From contig CANQHN010000022.1 in the NCBI GenBank assembly GCA_947623745.1, forward strand, positions 1 through 48,084: DNA of 48,084 bases, written 5' to 3'. The notes under the pieces were generated by a model that ran no database searches, had not been told where the DNA came from, and worked only from the letters and a program-made list of their open reading frames with translations. The first letter of the stretch is position 1, and each line of letters opens with the position of its first letter. The translations under genes were made by a program, and so were the position numbers. Source of the stretch: an uncultured Oscillospiraceae bacterium. GTDB taxonomy: Bacteria; Bacillota; Clostridia; Oscillospirales; Oscillospiraceae. Positions 24,750-33,365 of this stretch are shown here, piece by piece.

Positions 24750-26264
24750 CTAAGCGATGCTGTATGTGTATTTCCCCGTCTTTGGGTCCTGCTTCTCCAC
24801 GACTTCCCCGCGGTTCACCGCCTGCTCCAGCTGCTGCCAGTTCAGCACGCCCAGGCCGCCCACATAGATCCCGTTCCCGTAGACCTTGTTCGTTGTGAAC
24901 AGGCCCGGGTCCGAGAAATACGCGCTGAACTGCGCCGGGTCCGTGATCCCGCCGGACGCGCCTGGCAGGGTCCCCTGCATATTGCCCAGGCTCCCGCGCT
25001 GCGGGAGATTCATCCCCCCGCCGTTTCCGCCAAAATAATTTCCGGCGTATCCTGCAGCTATAAGCTGCTCCTGGGTGTAGCCCTCTTTTAACAATTGACG
25101 AATCACCGCGTCGCTGTGATCCCCTGCCTCAAAGGCCTTCACCGCGTCGCTTTTTTTCGTTTCCTTCTCGTTTTCGTTCCCAGACACGCGACTGGAAGAA
25201 CCGGACGCCGCCGCCTTTGCCGCCGCCTGGGCCAGCTGCTGCTGGTAGTAGTTGGCCAGCGTGTCCACGTATTCGTCCGTGTACCCGGACTGGGCCCTCA
25301 GCTGGCTTCCCGGCGTTCCGCCGGCCTGAAGGATCGCGTTCAGCTGCTGCGCAAATTCCCGCTGCGCCTGGTCCCTGGCCAGCTGGTCCTGCTGCTCCTG
25401 GTAGTTCCAGTTCCGCTGGTCCCCATACCGGCCGTACAGCGTCTGGTCCTGGCCCTGGTAGGCGCCCAGGGCGCTTTGGAGCCGGTTGTAGTCGTCCAGG
25501 TACTGGTTGTAGGCAAAGCCCCGGTCTGTGTTGTACTGTCCTAGCTGATCCAGATACTTTGCGTAGTCCAGCTGTTCCTGGTTGTTCACCGCGCCCAGGT
25601 CCTGCTGCATCATGCTGTACTCATTCAGGTACTTGTCGTAGGCCTGCTGGTACAGCTGCGGGATAATGTCGTTGAGCTTGGTGGCGTAGTAGTCCCCGGC
25701 CTGAGTGGCCGCGTTGACCGCGTAGCTGCTGGGCCGGCCGCCGGTTGCCGCCGATGCCTGCCCCAGCGCGTTTGCCGTGGCCCGCTCGCCCTCCCGCAGA
25801 TACTGCTTCTTATAGACCGGCCACAGCGGGTCCGTCTCCTTGCTCCAGCTGAAGTCCTCCCGGTTCAGCAGCCGGTCCAGCAGTTCCTGCTGCTGCGCGT
25901 ACCGGTTCTCGTAGGTGGGCGCGGGCCCGTAGTCGAAGGATCCGTAACTGCCCACCTGCCCCAGCAGACTGTCGATCTGCTGCTGGTACGGGCTCTCGTA
26001 GGTCTGGTAGGGGAGATACTGGGATCCGTCCGATCCCCCCGAGTAGTTGTACTTCTCCCTGATCTGCTCCGCCTGCCTGTGTGCGGCGTCCATGGCCGCC
26101 TGGTCTCCCGCGGCCTGCGCCGCGGCCCAGGAATCCCCCGCGGCGTCCAGTGCCGCCACGTCCTTGCTGGACATGCCGGCCATGCCCGCGTAGTTGTTGC
26201 CGCTGATGTCGTTGGGCCGGTAGCCCGTCCCGTTCCACGGCCTGGCTTTGGTGCTTCCTGCCAT
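24750..26264 (-). CDS. Gln/Tyr-rich internal virion (ejection) protein
   Basis: The 504-residue protein is rich in Gln, Tyr, Ala and Asn, with long stretches predicted as coiled coil (about 115-350; YAQQQELLDRLLN, LYQQAYDKYLNEYSMM). A Gly-rich middle (about 420-440) and a small folded C-terminus (VYGNGIYVGGLGVLNWQQL) follow. It lies between the tail nozzle and the giant ejected protein, 10 bases from the latter, the place of ejection proteins in podoviruses. I infer a role in the virion core or DNA ejection. No catalytic motif is visible. Confidence 0.65.
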   Translation of the reverse strand: MAGSTKARPWNGTGYRPNDISGNNYAGMAGMSSKDVAALDAAGDSWAAAQAAGDQAAMDAAHRQAEQIREKYNYSGGSDGSQYLPYQTYESPYQQQIDSLLGQVGSYGSFDYGPAPTYENRYAQQQELLDRLLNREDFSWSKETDPLWPVYKKQYLREGERATANALGQASAATGGRPSSYAVNAATQAGDYYATKLNDIIPQLYQQAYDKYLNEYSMMQQDLGAVNNQEQLDYAKYLDQLGQYNTDRGFAYNQYLDDYNRLQSALGAYQGQDQTLYGRYGDQRNWNYQEQQDQLARDQAQREFAQQLNAILQAGGTPGSQLRAQSGYTDEYVDTLANYYQQQLAQAAAKAAASGSSSRVSGNENEKETKKSDAVKAFEAGDHSDAVIRQLLKEGYTQEQLIAAGYAGNYFGGNGGGMNLPQRGSLGNMQGTLPGASGGITDPAQFSAYFSDPGLFTTNKVYGNGIYVGGLGVLNWQQLEQAVNRGEVVEKQDPKTGKYTYSIA

Positions 26265-26280
26265 TTCCTTCTCCTCCTCT

Positions 26281-27960
26281 CTAGTTTCTTCCCGGCTGGG
26301 ATCTGAGCTCCGATCCCCTGTAATACTCCCTGGCTATGGAGTGCACCCGGCACGTGCCCGTCCCCTCCAGCTTCAGCCGGTAGTGGTCCGCCCGGCGCGG
26401 CACGATGGGCAGGTAGTAGGAGCGCTTTAAGTGAGGCCCGGAGGCTTCGCCTCCGCTGGCCGAACTTATGCCCTTGTGGTAGACGTTGGCCGGCAGCTCC
26501 GCCACCTTCAGCCACTCGCCCGTGGTGTCGAACAGCATCCAGACTGTCGCGGACGCTCCCTCCTCCAGCTCCAGCCGGATCTGGACCTTGGAAATCCCCT
26601 TCTTGTCCGGGCTGTCCTCCACAAAGTCTCCGAACTCCGCCTCCCAGGGCACGCTCTTCTCCGGCTCCGCCTCCTCCGGCGGGTTCTGGGTGTTGCCGGT
26701 GATCCAGATTTCGCCCTCCTCGGTGAGAAAGTAGGTGTTTCCCTCCCACCTGGCAAAGTGCGTTGCGTGGGTCTCGTCCTCGGTGTGCCACATCCCGCGG
26801 CGCACGTCGTACACGTCGAGCTTCCAGCCCTCGCTGTCCTTCATGGACACGTAATACTTCAGCCCGTCACTCCCGCCGGCCGCCAGCTCGTGCCGCTCCA
26901 TCCCGAAGGCCTGGCTCACCGGCTGAGGGATCCCGCCCGAGTAGGCCATGATCCCCGCCCTGGACAGGTAGAACAGCGTCTCCCCGGCCACAGCCAGACT
27001 GTCCGCGCTGCCCTCGGCCACGCCCAGGGTAGCGCTGCCCATGACCTCAAAGTTGCTGGGGAGTGAGCCGTACACCTTGTAGATGTGCTCCTCCTTGAAG
27101 AAGATGGGGTATCCCAGGTAGGACACGCAGGCGGTGAACTTCCCCGCGCTGCCTGTGTCCACCGCGTAGGAGTCTGTCTCCAGCCCCTCGTACACGTTCC
27201 AGTTGAAGATATCCCCCAGCTTGGAGGCGTAGATGGTGTTCTCGTCGCAGCCCCACAGCCGGTTCTCGTTCTCGCAGAGAAACAGCATGTCCGGCACCGT
27301 CCGCTTCACGGTCAGCTCGCCGGTCTCCGTGTAGGGTGTGGTTCCTTCCTCGCCGTCCAGGGTGAAGATGTACTCATAGAAGTACAGCTTGTCCCCGTCG
27401 ATCTCCCGGATCACCGGCGTCTTGTTGTTCTCCGGGTGCTTGGTGCAGCCCTCGATGGTCACGGCGTCTCCGGCTTTGAATCCCTGGGCCTCCCAGTCCA
27501 CGCCGGCGGCCTGGATGGTGTTGGCCTCCGCCGCCTCCTCGAACAGCAGCCCGTTGGTGAAGGTGAGGCTTGTCCCGCTCCAGGACCGCTCCAGGGTCCC
27601 AAACTCCCCGCTCTCCGTGTTGTAGTACGCCTTGTCCGGCAGGATCACGATGTAGGCGCCCAGGGCGGCAAAGGTTTTCTTTCCCGGCATTACGGTCCCT
27701 GCCCGCTCCCCCCGGTAGTAGAATCCGTCCCCGTCCGCCCAGGCCAGCCCGTCCCAGCTGAACAGGCCGCCCGGCTCCGTCAGCGTCCGGTACAGCATCC
27801 GCGGCGCCCTGGTGGCCAGCAGCGGCTGGTAGTCGCTCGTCAGGTTTCGCATGTCCCACAGCTCGCCGTCCCCGGCGCCCAGGTTGTGGTTGAGCCCGTT
27901 GAACTTGACCTGGGTGCTCTTGGTGATCCCGTCGGAGTAGGCCAGTCTCGGCAGCTTCAT
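26281..27960 (-). CDS. Podovirus-type tail nozzle / stabilisation protein (beta-propeller)
   Basis: The 559-residue protein has repeated beta-rich blades with motifs such as NENRLWGCDENTIYASKLGDIFNW, here around 215-238 in shorter form GCDENTIYASKLGD, and VYDVRRGMWH. This pattern is typical of the six- or seven-bladed tail nozzle proteins of short-tailed phages (T7 gp12/P22 gp10-like). The ATG at 27960 overlaps the stop of the small upstream gene (ATGA). It is the main reason to call the particle short-tailed. The exact family name would need a profile search. Confidence 0.72.
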   Translation of the reverse strand: MKLPRLAYSDGITKSTQVKFNGLNHNLGAGDGELWDMRNLTSDYQPLLATRAPRMLYRTLTEPGGLFSWDGLAWADGDGFYYRGERAGTVMPGKKTFAALGAYIVILPDKAYYNTESGEFGTLERSWSGTSLTFTNGLLFEEAAEANTIQAAGVDWEAQGFKAGDAVTIEGCTKHPENNKTPVIREIDGDKLYFYEYIFTLDGEEGTTPYTETGELTVKRTVPDMLFLCENENRLWGCDENTIYASKLGDIFNWNVYEGLETDSYAVDTGSAGKFTACVSYLGYPIFFKEEHIYKVYGSLPSNFEVMGSATLGVAEGSADSLAVAGETLFYLSRAGIMAYSGGIPQPVSQAFGMERHELAAGGSDGLKYYVSMKDSEGWKLDVYDVRRGMWHTEDETHATHFARWEGNTYFLTEEGEIWITGNTQNPPEEAEPEKSVPWEAEFGDFVEDSPDKKGISKVQIRLELEEGASATVWMLFDTTGEWLKVAELPANVYHKGISSASGGEASGPHLKRSYYLPIVPRRADHYRLKLEGTGTCRVHSIAREYYRGSELRSQPGRN

Positions 27961-28127
27961 TCCTTCTTCGCCCCGCTCACGCTCGTATCCGCCTTCGTTT
28001 TCGGGCTCTCGGCCGCCTGGCGCACCAGTGCCTTGACCATGGCCATGCGCTCCACGTCCGCCCCCTTCACGGCGATATCGCACAGCGTGGCGAACGCCTG
28101 GTTCAGCAGCTTCTCCGTGTCATTCAT
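27957..28127 (-). CDS. 56-residue phage protein of unknown function
   Basis: ATG at 28127 follows GGAGCGAGACGGA, and the frame (MNDTEKLLNQAFATLCD...) ends in a TGA that overlaps the nozzle start (ATGA). The product is a short helical acidic/basic protein. Tight coupling on both sides supports it as a real gene. It may be a small chaperone or connector component, but nothing shows this. Confidence 0.65.
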   Translation of the reverse strand: MNDTEKLLNQAFATLCDIAVKGADVERMAMVKALVRQAAESPKTKADTSVSGAKKE

Positions 28128-28142
28128 TCCGTCTCGCTCCTT

Positions 28143-29282
28143 TCATTCGTGCAGCCCGTCGTCGTCCAGATACCAGACTTTTCCGCTGGGCAGCTCCACT
28201 TTTAGCCGGCCGCCGTCGTCCGACAGCTGGACCCCCGGCTTTTCCTCCTTCTCCGTCTCGCCTTCAATGGTGGGTCCTTCCGCCCCCGGGTCCCCCTGGG
28301 TACTCGGCACCGGCATCACCGGCGTCAGCTCCAGGGCGTTGATCCCGGAAATCCTTCGTGCGAGAAATCCCATGGTCCCGTCATCCTCAAACGTGATCCC
28401 GATCTCCCCGTAGTCCGCCGACACATAGACGATCCCGGCGATATTTCCGGTTGACCGCGAATAGGACTTCTGGATGTAGAGGCGGGAATCTGTCAGGCTC
28501 GTTCCGTTGCCCGCCCCTAGGATCAGCTGTACCAGGTTCGGCTCCGAGCTGATGATTGCCGACGGGTTGCGGTTTCCCTCGTTGTAAAGTTCAAAGCTGG
28601 TTCCGTCCATATGGGCCCTGGCCGATCTATCCACCGCATAGAAATCACCGCCTATGATCGTGGGAGACCTGACCTCCGTGCTGTCAATGTAGGTGTCTTG
28701 GATGTATTCCGGCAGCTCCGGCGCCATATTCTGCAGCTGTGTCTGGAGGTTGTCGGTCAGATCGCTCCAGGTGATGCAGCCGGTCAGATTGAGGTTATCC
28801 GTGCTGATCCATCCGCCGTCGATCACCGTCTGCCCGGATTCCAGCCCCTCGAACGTCACCACGCCGCTGAACTTGATCTCCCGGCTGGCGATGGAGATCC
28901 CGCCCGCCATCAGCTCAATGACGCTGGAGGTCTCCCCGTTGGTCACGGCCAGTGTGATGCTCCTTGCGTACTGGTCGATCTCGGAGATGTTCCCCTCCGC
29001 GTCGCTGACCCGGCTGGACAGGCCCTCCGCCGTCAGGATCAGGGCGTTGATGTGTCCCTCGTCGTCCTCGATCCGGGAGTAGATGGGCTCCGTCAGGTAG
29101 TTCTGAAACTGCGTCAGGGCCGTCTGATTCATGTTGCTGGTGTCCAGGTTGTGCAGCGTGTAGCGCAGCTGCTCCAGCAGCATGTACATGTAGTTCTGGA
29201 TCGTGTCGATCTTCTCGTTGGGCGACTCCTCCCCGGTGAAGGTGGGGAAGTTGGTGTCCACGTACAGCCAGTTGGAAGGCAT
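28143..29282 (-). CDS. Tail fibre / appendage protein
   Basis: The 379-residue protein begins MPSNWLYVDTNFPTFTGEE, has a helical N-terminal part with coiled-coil character (about 25-105), and then beta-rich repeats with GGWISTDNLNLTG, SPTIIGGDFYA and SADYGEIGITFEDDG, as in minor structural and fibre proteins that display adhesion domains. The C-terminus ends with a small KVWYLDDDGLHE strand pair. It sits between the lysin and the nozzle genes. Likely a virion appendage; receptor role is inference. Confidence 0.65.
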   Translation of the reverse strand: MPSNWLYVDTNFPTFTGEESPNEKIDTIQNYMYMLLEQLRYTLHNLDTSNMNQTALTQFQNYLTEPIYSRIEDDEGHINALILTAEGLSSRVSDAEGNISEIDQYARSITLAVTNGETSSVIELMAGGISIASREIKFSGVVTFEGLESGQTVIDGGWISTDNLNLTGCITWSDLTDNLQTQLQNMAPELPEYIQDTYIDSTEVRSPTIIGGDFYAVDRSARAHMDGTSFELYNEGNRNPSAIISSEPNLVQLILGAGNGTSLTDSRLYIQKSYSRSTGNIAGIVYVSADYGEIGITFEDDGTMGFLARRISGINALELTPVMPVPSTQGDPGAEGPTIEGETEKEEKPGVQLSDDGGRLKVELPSGKVWYLDDDGLHE

Positions 29283-29318
29283 CCGCCGTCCCTCCTCTCT
29301 TGTCCGTCTGTCCCGGCC

Positions 29319-30038
29319 TTACGCCTTCCAGACTTTTTTCAGCTCGGTCAGGAACCACTGGCCGAAGTTGTGGAGCACGGTAATCAGCTCCTCCCGGGTG
29401 GCAAACTTTTTATACTGCTTGTTGCCGTTCTCGTCGCCGGAGATGATACCGTTGCTCTCCGCCCACGCCCGCTGCTCCTCGGACCAATCGGACGGTTCCC
29501 GCTGGGCCAGTCGCTCCAGGTAGTCCTCCATCATGCTGTCGAACTGCTCCTGCGTCACGCTCTCTTCCTCCTCGTACTGCGGCCGGATCACCGCCGCGAT
29601 ATAGCGCCTGTGCCGCCTGCGGCGCATCACCGCCCCGCCGTTGGCCTCGCTGGTGGTGCCGGTGTTGCCGTCAATGGTGGTAACATAGGTGCCGTCCCAG
29701 CTCTCGCACAGCCCCACGTGGTCCGGGGCCCCGTTGCCGTTGAAGTCAAAGCACACCAGGTCCCCGGGAATCGGCGTGGTGACGGTCAGTCCCTCCCGCC
29801 GGGCCCAGGCCAGCAGGGCGGGCACGTATGCCGTCTTTTCCCCGCCGTAGTAGAGCTCCGGCGCGCCGGCCGTCCAAAACAACCACCACACAAACACGGC
29901 GCACCAATGCAGGTTGGGCCCGCTGACCTCCCGGCCGTAGTAGGCGGTGTTGTACTTGACCTGGTTGCTGCCCGCGGGGGACTCCTTCACGCCGATCTCC
30001 CCCCGGGCCAGCGCCAGCAGCTCACCGGCCGTCGCCAT
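29319..30038 (-). CDS. CHAP-domain endolysin
   Basis: The 239-residue protein has a CHAP cysteine peptidase/amidase domain at about 1-150: catalytic Cys46 in NLHWCAVFVWW, His107 in GAPDHVGLC, and the downstream IDGNTG. CHAP enzymes cut peptidoglycan stem peptides or cross-bridges. The C-terminal part (about 160-239), QRAWAESNGIISGDENG and FATREELITVLHNFGQW, looks like an S-layer-homology-type segment that may bind the wall. It overlaps the upstream gene by 17 bases and follows several small membrane proteins, the usual lysis-module layout. No signal peptide is evident, so a holin is needed. Confidence 0.88.
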   Translation of the reverse strand: MATAGELLALARGEIGVKESPAGSNQVKYNTAYYGREVSGPNLHWCAVFVWWLFWTAGAPELYYGGEKTAYVPALLAWARREGLTVTTPIPGDLVCFDFNGNGAPDHVGLCESWDGTYVTTIDGNTGTTSEANGGAVMRRRRHRRYIAAVIRPQYEEEESVTQEQFDSMMEDYLERLAQREPSDWSEEQRAWAESNGIISGDENGNKQYKKFATREELITVLHNFGQWFLTELKKVWKA

Positions 30039-30543
30039 GGTCGCCGTCTCCCGCCGCGGTTTGGAGCAGGAACCCCAGCAGCATCCAGACTTTGTTTCTG
30101 ACCCGCTCCATGCAGATTTCCCGCCCCAGCGCCTCGTCGTAGTTCTCCGGGCTCACGCAGGACGACGCCTCCACGATCTCAAAGCCGTTTTTCAGCACCG
30201 CCCGAACCACCGTGGTCTTGTCTCCCATGGTCTGCGCCTCCGCGTAGGCGATGTAGTCCTCCACCATTTTCTGGCTGATGCTGGGCCGGTCCGTTTTCAG
30301 GTTCTTGTTGACGTCCATCGGGAGACAGTACCGGTGGAATACGTCCTTCGGCACCCACGTCTTTTCTCCCGCGGCGTCCTCCATGACATAGCCCTCCTGG
30401 CTGCTGTGGGCCAGCTCCGCCACGGCGTCCGCCTCAAAGCCCACCAGCGGCCTGCTGGTGATGTGGATCAGGTGCCCGCCCTCGGCAAACTCATATTTGA
30501 CCGCCGGCTCCGCCTCTACGATCCTCGTCTCGATGTACTTCAT
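30022..30543 (-). CDS. Gp49-like phage protein (N4 Gp49 / Sf6 gene 66 family)
   Basis: The 173-residue protein ends with a stretch typical of the N4 Gp49/Sf6 gene 66 family: VRAVLKNGFEIVEASSCVSP, ALGREICMERVRNKVWMLLG at about 110-160. The family is common in phages but has no assigned role. The N-terminal 85 residues are beta-rich and carry no motif I recognise. It lies between a small membrane protein and the CHAP lysin and overlaps the latter. Confidence 0.75.
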   Translation of the reverse strand: MKYIETRIVEAEPAVKYEFAEGGHLIHITSRPLVGFEADAVAELAHSSQEGYVMEDAAGEKTWVPKDVFHRYCLPMDVNKNLKTDRPSISQKMVEDYIAYAEAQTMGDKTTVVRAVLKNGFEIVEASSCVSPENYDEALGREICMERVRNKVWMLLGFLLQTAAGDGDHGDGR

Positions 30544-30561
30544 GTTCTCCGTCTCCTCTCT

Positions 30562-30783
30562 TTACTGCGTGTCGTCGCCGCCGCCGGCCTGTTTCCCGGC
30601 CTGATTCATGAAATAGAACGTCATGACCATGGAGTAAATGGTCATCATCTCCTTGTCCAGCGCGCCCCGGCACGTCTGGACGATGAAAGCCACCGTCAGG
30701 GCGATGGTAACAAGGGATTTTACATTGATGAGGCTTGCAAACTTTTTGAAGATCAGGCCCAGCCCCTCCAAAAAAGCGCTCAT
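30562..30783 (-). CDS. Small membrane protein, holin candidate
   Basis: The 73-residue product has an amphipathic N-terminus (FLEGLGLIFKKFASLINV), a hydrophobic helix at about 22-40 and a second, weaker one at 46-60, ending in a polar tail. GAAAGGAGAT precedes the ATG. Proteins like this occur near lysins in Firmicutes phages. Position near the CHAP gene makes it a holin candidate, but three other small membrane proteins compete for that role. Confidence 0.6.
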   Translation of the reverse strand: MSAFLEGLGLIFKKFASLINVKSLVTIALTVAFIVQTCRGALDKEMMTIYSMVMTFYFMNQAGKQAGGGDDTQ

Positions 30784-30822
30784 GGTTTATCTCCTTTCCC
30801 ACTCGTTTCTTGCAAATTTGGC

Positions 30823-31002
30823 TTACAGATATATGGCCGCGGCGATCATTGGGGAGAGCACCAGCAGCAGGACAAAGGCCAGCGCCCCAAGGCTGAACAC
30901 CAGGCCCATGATATCGTCGAACCGCTCCTTGCTCATGGGCGGGCGGGGCGGCTTTTCGTAGTACAGCTCCCCGCCGCCCGGGATTTTCAAATGGATTTTC
31001 AC
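30823..31002 (-). CDS. 59-residue membrane protein, starts at GTG
   Basis: Translation most likely starts at GTG 31002, overlapping the stop of the upstream gene (GTGA). The product has a polar N-terminus (KIHLKIPGGGELYYEKPPRPP) and one membrane helix at about 32-55 (GLVFSLGALAFVLLLVL). Unknown role in the lysis or membrane block. Confidence 0.6.
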   Translation of the reverse strand: MKIHLKIPGGGELYYEKPPRPPMSKERFDDIMGLVFSLGALAFVLLLVLSPMIAAAIYL

Positions 31003-31163
31003 AGCAGCTCCCCCGTTGCCCAGAACAGGCCGCCGTAGAGCAGCAGGCCGGCCACAAATAGCACCCACTTGCTGGCAAACTCCCTGGGCTGTTCCCGGAG
31101 TGACCGGAAGTGTATCGCAGCGTCCAGCACTATGCCCACCGCGACGGCAAGCATCAGTTTCAT
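30999..31163 (-). CDS. 54-residue membrane protein
   Basis: ATG at 31163 follows AAAGGGGGAC. The product MKLMLAVAVGIVLDAAIHF... has two hydrophobic stretches (about 3-16 and 34-50) with a charged loop between them, a two-pass hairpin plan. Its stop overlaps the next start. Another holin-type candidate. Confidence 0.6.
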   Translation of the reverse strand: MKLMLAVAVGIVLDAAIHFRSLREQPREFASKWVLFVAGLLLYGGLFWATGELL

Positions 31164-31176
31164 GGTCCGTCCCCCT

Positions 31177-31521
31177 TTAGTCGCAGTCTTGCCTCTGGTT
31201 CCTCTTTGCCGGCCGGTCCGGCCAGTCGTTGTTTTTGGACAGGTTCTCCGCGGTGGATTTCAGCGCATACACCAGCACCACCCCAAGGATCTCTGTCACA
31301 GCCACCTTGGACAAGCCCTCCGCGATCTGCGCCCGGCCCTGCCAGGCCAGCAGGTAGGAGCACCACACCCAGGCGATCCCATTGACCAGGCACAGCCACA
31401 CTACCAGCTTTGTTGTGGTGGTCTGCCCGCCCCGCGGCCGTTTGATCCGCCACAGGGCGGCGGCCAGGATCAGGGCCAGCGCCCCCAGCGCCCCGCACAG
31501 GGCCAGCAGCACGGCCGTCAT
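31177..31521 (-). CDS. 114-residue membrane protein, holin-like
   Basis: The protein has hydrophobic segments at about 3-24, 39-59 and 76-90, followed by a charged C-terminus ending with many Lys/Arg/Asp residues. This size and layout suit a class I or II holin. Its ATG overlaps the upstream stop (ATGA) and is thus coupled to it. I do not recognise the family. Confidence 0.6.
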   Translation of the reverse strand: MTAVLLALCGALGALALILAAALWRIKRPRGGQTTTTKLVVWLCLVNGIAWVWCSYLLAWQGRAQIAEGLSKVAVTEILGVVLVYALKSTAENLSKNNDWPDRPAKRNQRQDCD

Positions 31522-31808
31522 GTAACCTCCGCCGTCTTGTGAGCGGCTTTGTTCAGGTGCTTGTCCAGCTTGTCAATGGCATCGTGGACCGGCCCGTCGC
31601 ACCCCTGCTCCGCAAGCCCTTGCAAGCACGCCTTTACCGCGTAGCAAAGCAGAGTGAGCTCCGCCCGGATGCTCTGGAGCTCCGCGTCCTGGGCCTTTTG
31701 CCGGTTGAAAAACCGATAGGCCGCGGCCAGCGCCCCGCCCAGGACCCCCAGCGCCCCTAACAGGGCCGCCAGCTTTATAATGTCGTCCGCGGCAATTGTG
31801 ATCTGCAT
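31518..31808 (-). CDS. Single-pass membrane protein with helical tail
   Basis: The 96-residue product has one membrane helix at about 10-33 (KLAALLGALGVLGGALAAAY) and a helical, charged C-terminal tail. The layout resembles small holin-associated phage proteins. I chose the ATG at 31808 because GCAGGAGGTG precedes it; the longer frame extends across the XkdX-like gene. It lies 2 bases after the XkdX-like stop. Confidence 0.6.
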   Translation of the reverse strand: MQITIAADDIIKLAALLGALGVLGGALAAAYRFFNRQKAQDAELQSIRAELTLLCYAVKACLQGLAEQGCDGPVHDAIDKLDKHLNKAAHKTAEVT

Positions 31809-31810
31809 GG

Positions 31811-31960
31811 TCACACCTCCTGCTCGCCCTCGCCGGTGATCTCCCGGACCTGCTCCTCTGTCAGCCTTTTCTTCTTCACCAACTTGTCCAGCCTCTCCCG
31901 CCCCCACAGCGGGGGATCATAGTCCTGGTAATAGTGCTTTGCCATCTCGTACACGCTCAT
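31811..31960 (-). CDS. XkdX-like small phage protein
   Basis: The 49-residue product, MSVYEMAKHYYQDYDPPLWG..., with LDKLVKKKRLTEEQVREITG, matches the pattern of the XkdX family, short proteins found near the tail-lysis junction of Firmicutes phages. Its ATG overlaps the upstream stop (ATGA). Function of the family is unknown. The order XkdX-like, membrane proteins, lysin is typical. Confidence 0.7.
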   Translation of the reverse strand: MSVYEMAKHYYQDYDPPLWGRERLDKLVKKKRLTEEQVREITGEGEQEV

Positions 31961-32253
31961 AACTCTACCCCCTGCATCACAGCGATATAGTCCACGTCCG
32001 CCCGCAGCTGCTCCAGCTCAGGCCCCCGGTCCCGCTCCTCGTAGTGGGAGTGCCGGTCGATGGTGTACCAGTCGTAGCAGTTCCCCGCGCTGTCCTGCGC
32101 GGCGTGGACGTGCGCAACCACCAGGAAGGTGTCATGGGCCCGCACGTCCCCCCAGCTCTGCTCACAGGAGCACCAGTCCGTCAGGCTGCTGTGGGCAGCG
32201 CCTTTTGTCCGCAGCGTCTCTTTTGCTCCCTCTCGGCCAAAAACGTATTCCAC
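31957..32253 (-). CDS. 98-residue phage protein of unknown function
   Basis: The likely start is GTG 32253, with GGAGGG 8 bases upstream; the ATG at 32268 has no site. The protein is beta-rich with WCSCEQSWG, HDTFLVVAHVHAAQDSAG and YDWYTIDRH, and is acidic at the end. It overlaps the 3' end of the reverse transcriptase by 73 bases. It is not helical-bundle-like and therefore not an obvious Avd accessory factor. Unknown role. Confidence 0.6.
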   Translation of the reverse strand: MEYVFGREGAKETLRTKGAAHSSLTDWCSCEQSWGDVRAHDTFLVVAHVHAAQDSAGNCYDWYTIDRHSHYEERDRGPELEQLRADVDYIAVMQGVEL

Positions 32254-33365
32254 TCGTAGTCCCTCCATTTCTTATTTTGTGCCCGGACCGACAGCTTGCA
32301 GGCCCGCGCCGCTTTCCTTCCCCGCAGCAGGTAGGCGTACAGATGCACGTTGCTGCATCGTTTCAGCCGCCCCAGCCGGCACAGCAGCCGCGCCGCCAGG
32401 GGGTAGGGGGCCGGCCGCCCCCGCGCCTCGTACCGCGCCAGCGCCCGCAGGTCCGCTTTCAGGTTCATCACATTGTGTTTCCGCGGCAAGGTGTAGCCCC
32501 GCCCGTACCGGTAGCCCACCGCCGACGGGATACGCCGCGCCGGCCGCTCCACGCCCCGCCGCGGCGCGTTCAGCGCCTTGGGTTTCTTCCGGGTCCCGGC
32601 CTCTGTCCGGTACACCTGCCAGTCGCCCTTGATCTCCATGCCGTGCGCCCGCAGCCAGTCTCCGATCAGCCTCATGCACCGCCGCAGCTTGCGCTTGTTG
32701 GGCCCCAGCACCGTGATATTGTCCATGTACCGCACATAGTATTTCGCAAGCCCGCTCCGCCGGATCAGCCGGTCCAGCGGTTGCAGTGTGGTATTGCAGC
32801 ACCACTGGGACGGGTACGCGCCGATCAGGATTCCCCCTTGGATGCACCGCCACAGCAGGTCCAGCGCCTCGTGGTCGCAGATCAGCTCCCGGAACCGCGC
32901 CATGACTACCTCCGGTTTCAGCTCCTGGTAGCAGTGGTGGATATCCGCCGCCCCGCCGTACCTTGTCCCCTTCGGGTCGTGCTCCATCCACCGCGCGATG
33001 CTCTCTTGTACCTGCCGGCCGCCCCGGCCCCGGATAGAGCCGCAGCAGTACGGGTCCATGCCCCGCATCACAATGGGGATCAGCACCCGGATCAGCGCGT
33101 GGTGTACGTACTGGTCCGGCCACTGCTTGGGCTCGTTCAGGTCCCGCCACTTCTTGGCGTTCTTGTCCCACTCCCGCCGCTTGCGCGTGTCTGCCTGCTC
33201 AAAGCCCGCCCGGATGATCTCCCGCAGTTCCTTCCGCCGCTCCGCCCGGGTCTCCTCTACCCACGCCGTGCAGGCGTTGGGCGTGTGCCCGCCGAACCAG
33301 CGGTGATTCTTGTTCACTTCCGTAATGGCCCCGTCCAGGTTTTCGTCCGACAGGATTTTTGCCAT
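32181..33365 (-). CDS. DGR-type reverse transcriptase
   Basis: The 394-residue protein has RT motifs in order: an N-terminal block with SIRGRGG near 110-116, motif A around Asp141 in GAADIHHCYQEL, the DGR hallmark IGAYPSQ at 181-187 in place of the usual QGxxxSP, and motif C as YMDN at 213-216. YxDD is expected; the second Asp is Asn (codon AAT). It is followed by the GPNKRKL motif D-like part and a basic C-terminal region. I chose ATG 33365 with AAGG six bases upstream. It makes mutagenised cDNA from TR RNA. The strong TR/VR signal shows that such activity has occurred in this lineage. Confidence 0.93.
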   Translation of the reverse strand: MAKILSDENLDGAITEVNKNHRWFGGHTPNACTAWVEETRAERRKELREIIRAGFEQADTRKRREWDKNAKKWRDLNEPKQWPDQYVHHALIRVLIPIVMRGMDPYCCGSIRGRGGRQVQESIARWMEHDPKGTRYGGAADIHHCYQELKPEVVMARFRELICDHEALDLLWRCIQGGILIGAYPSQWCCNTTLQPLDRLIRRSGLAKYYVRYMDNITVLGPNKRKLRRCMRLIGDWLRAHGMEIKGDWQVYRTEAGTRKKPKALNAPRRGVERPARRIPSAVGYRYGRGYTLPRKHNVMNLKADLRALARYEARGRPAPYPLAARLLCRLGRLKRCSNVHLYAYLLRGRKAARACKLSVRAQNKKWRDYEWNTFLAEREQKRRCGQKALPTAA

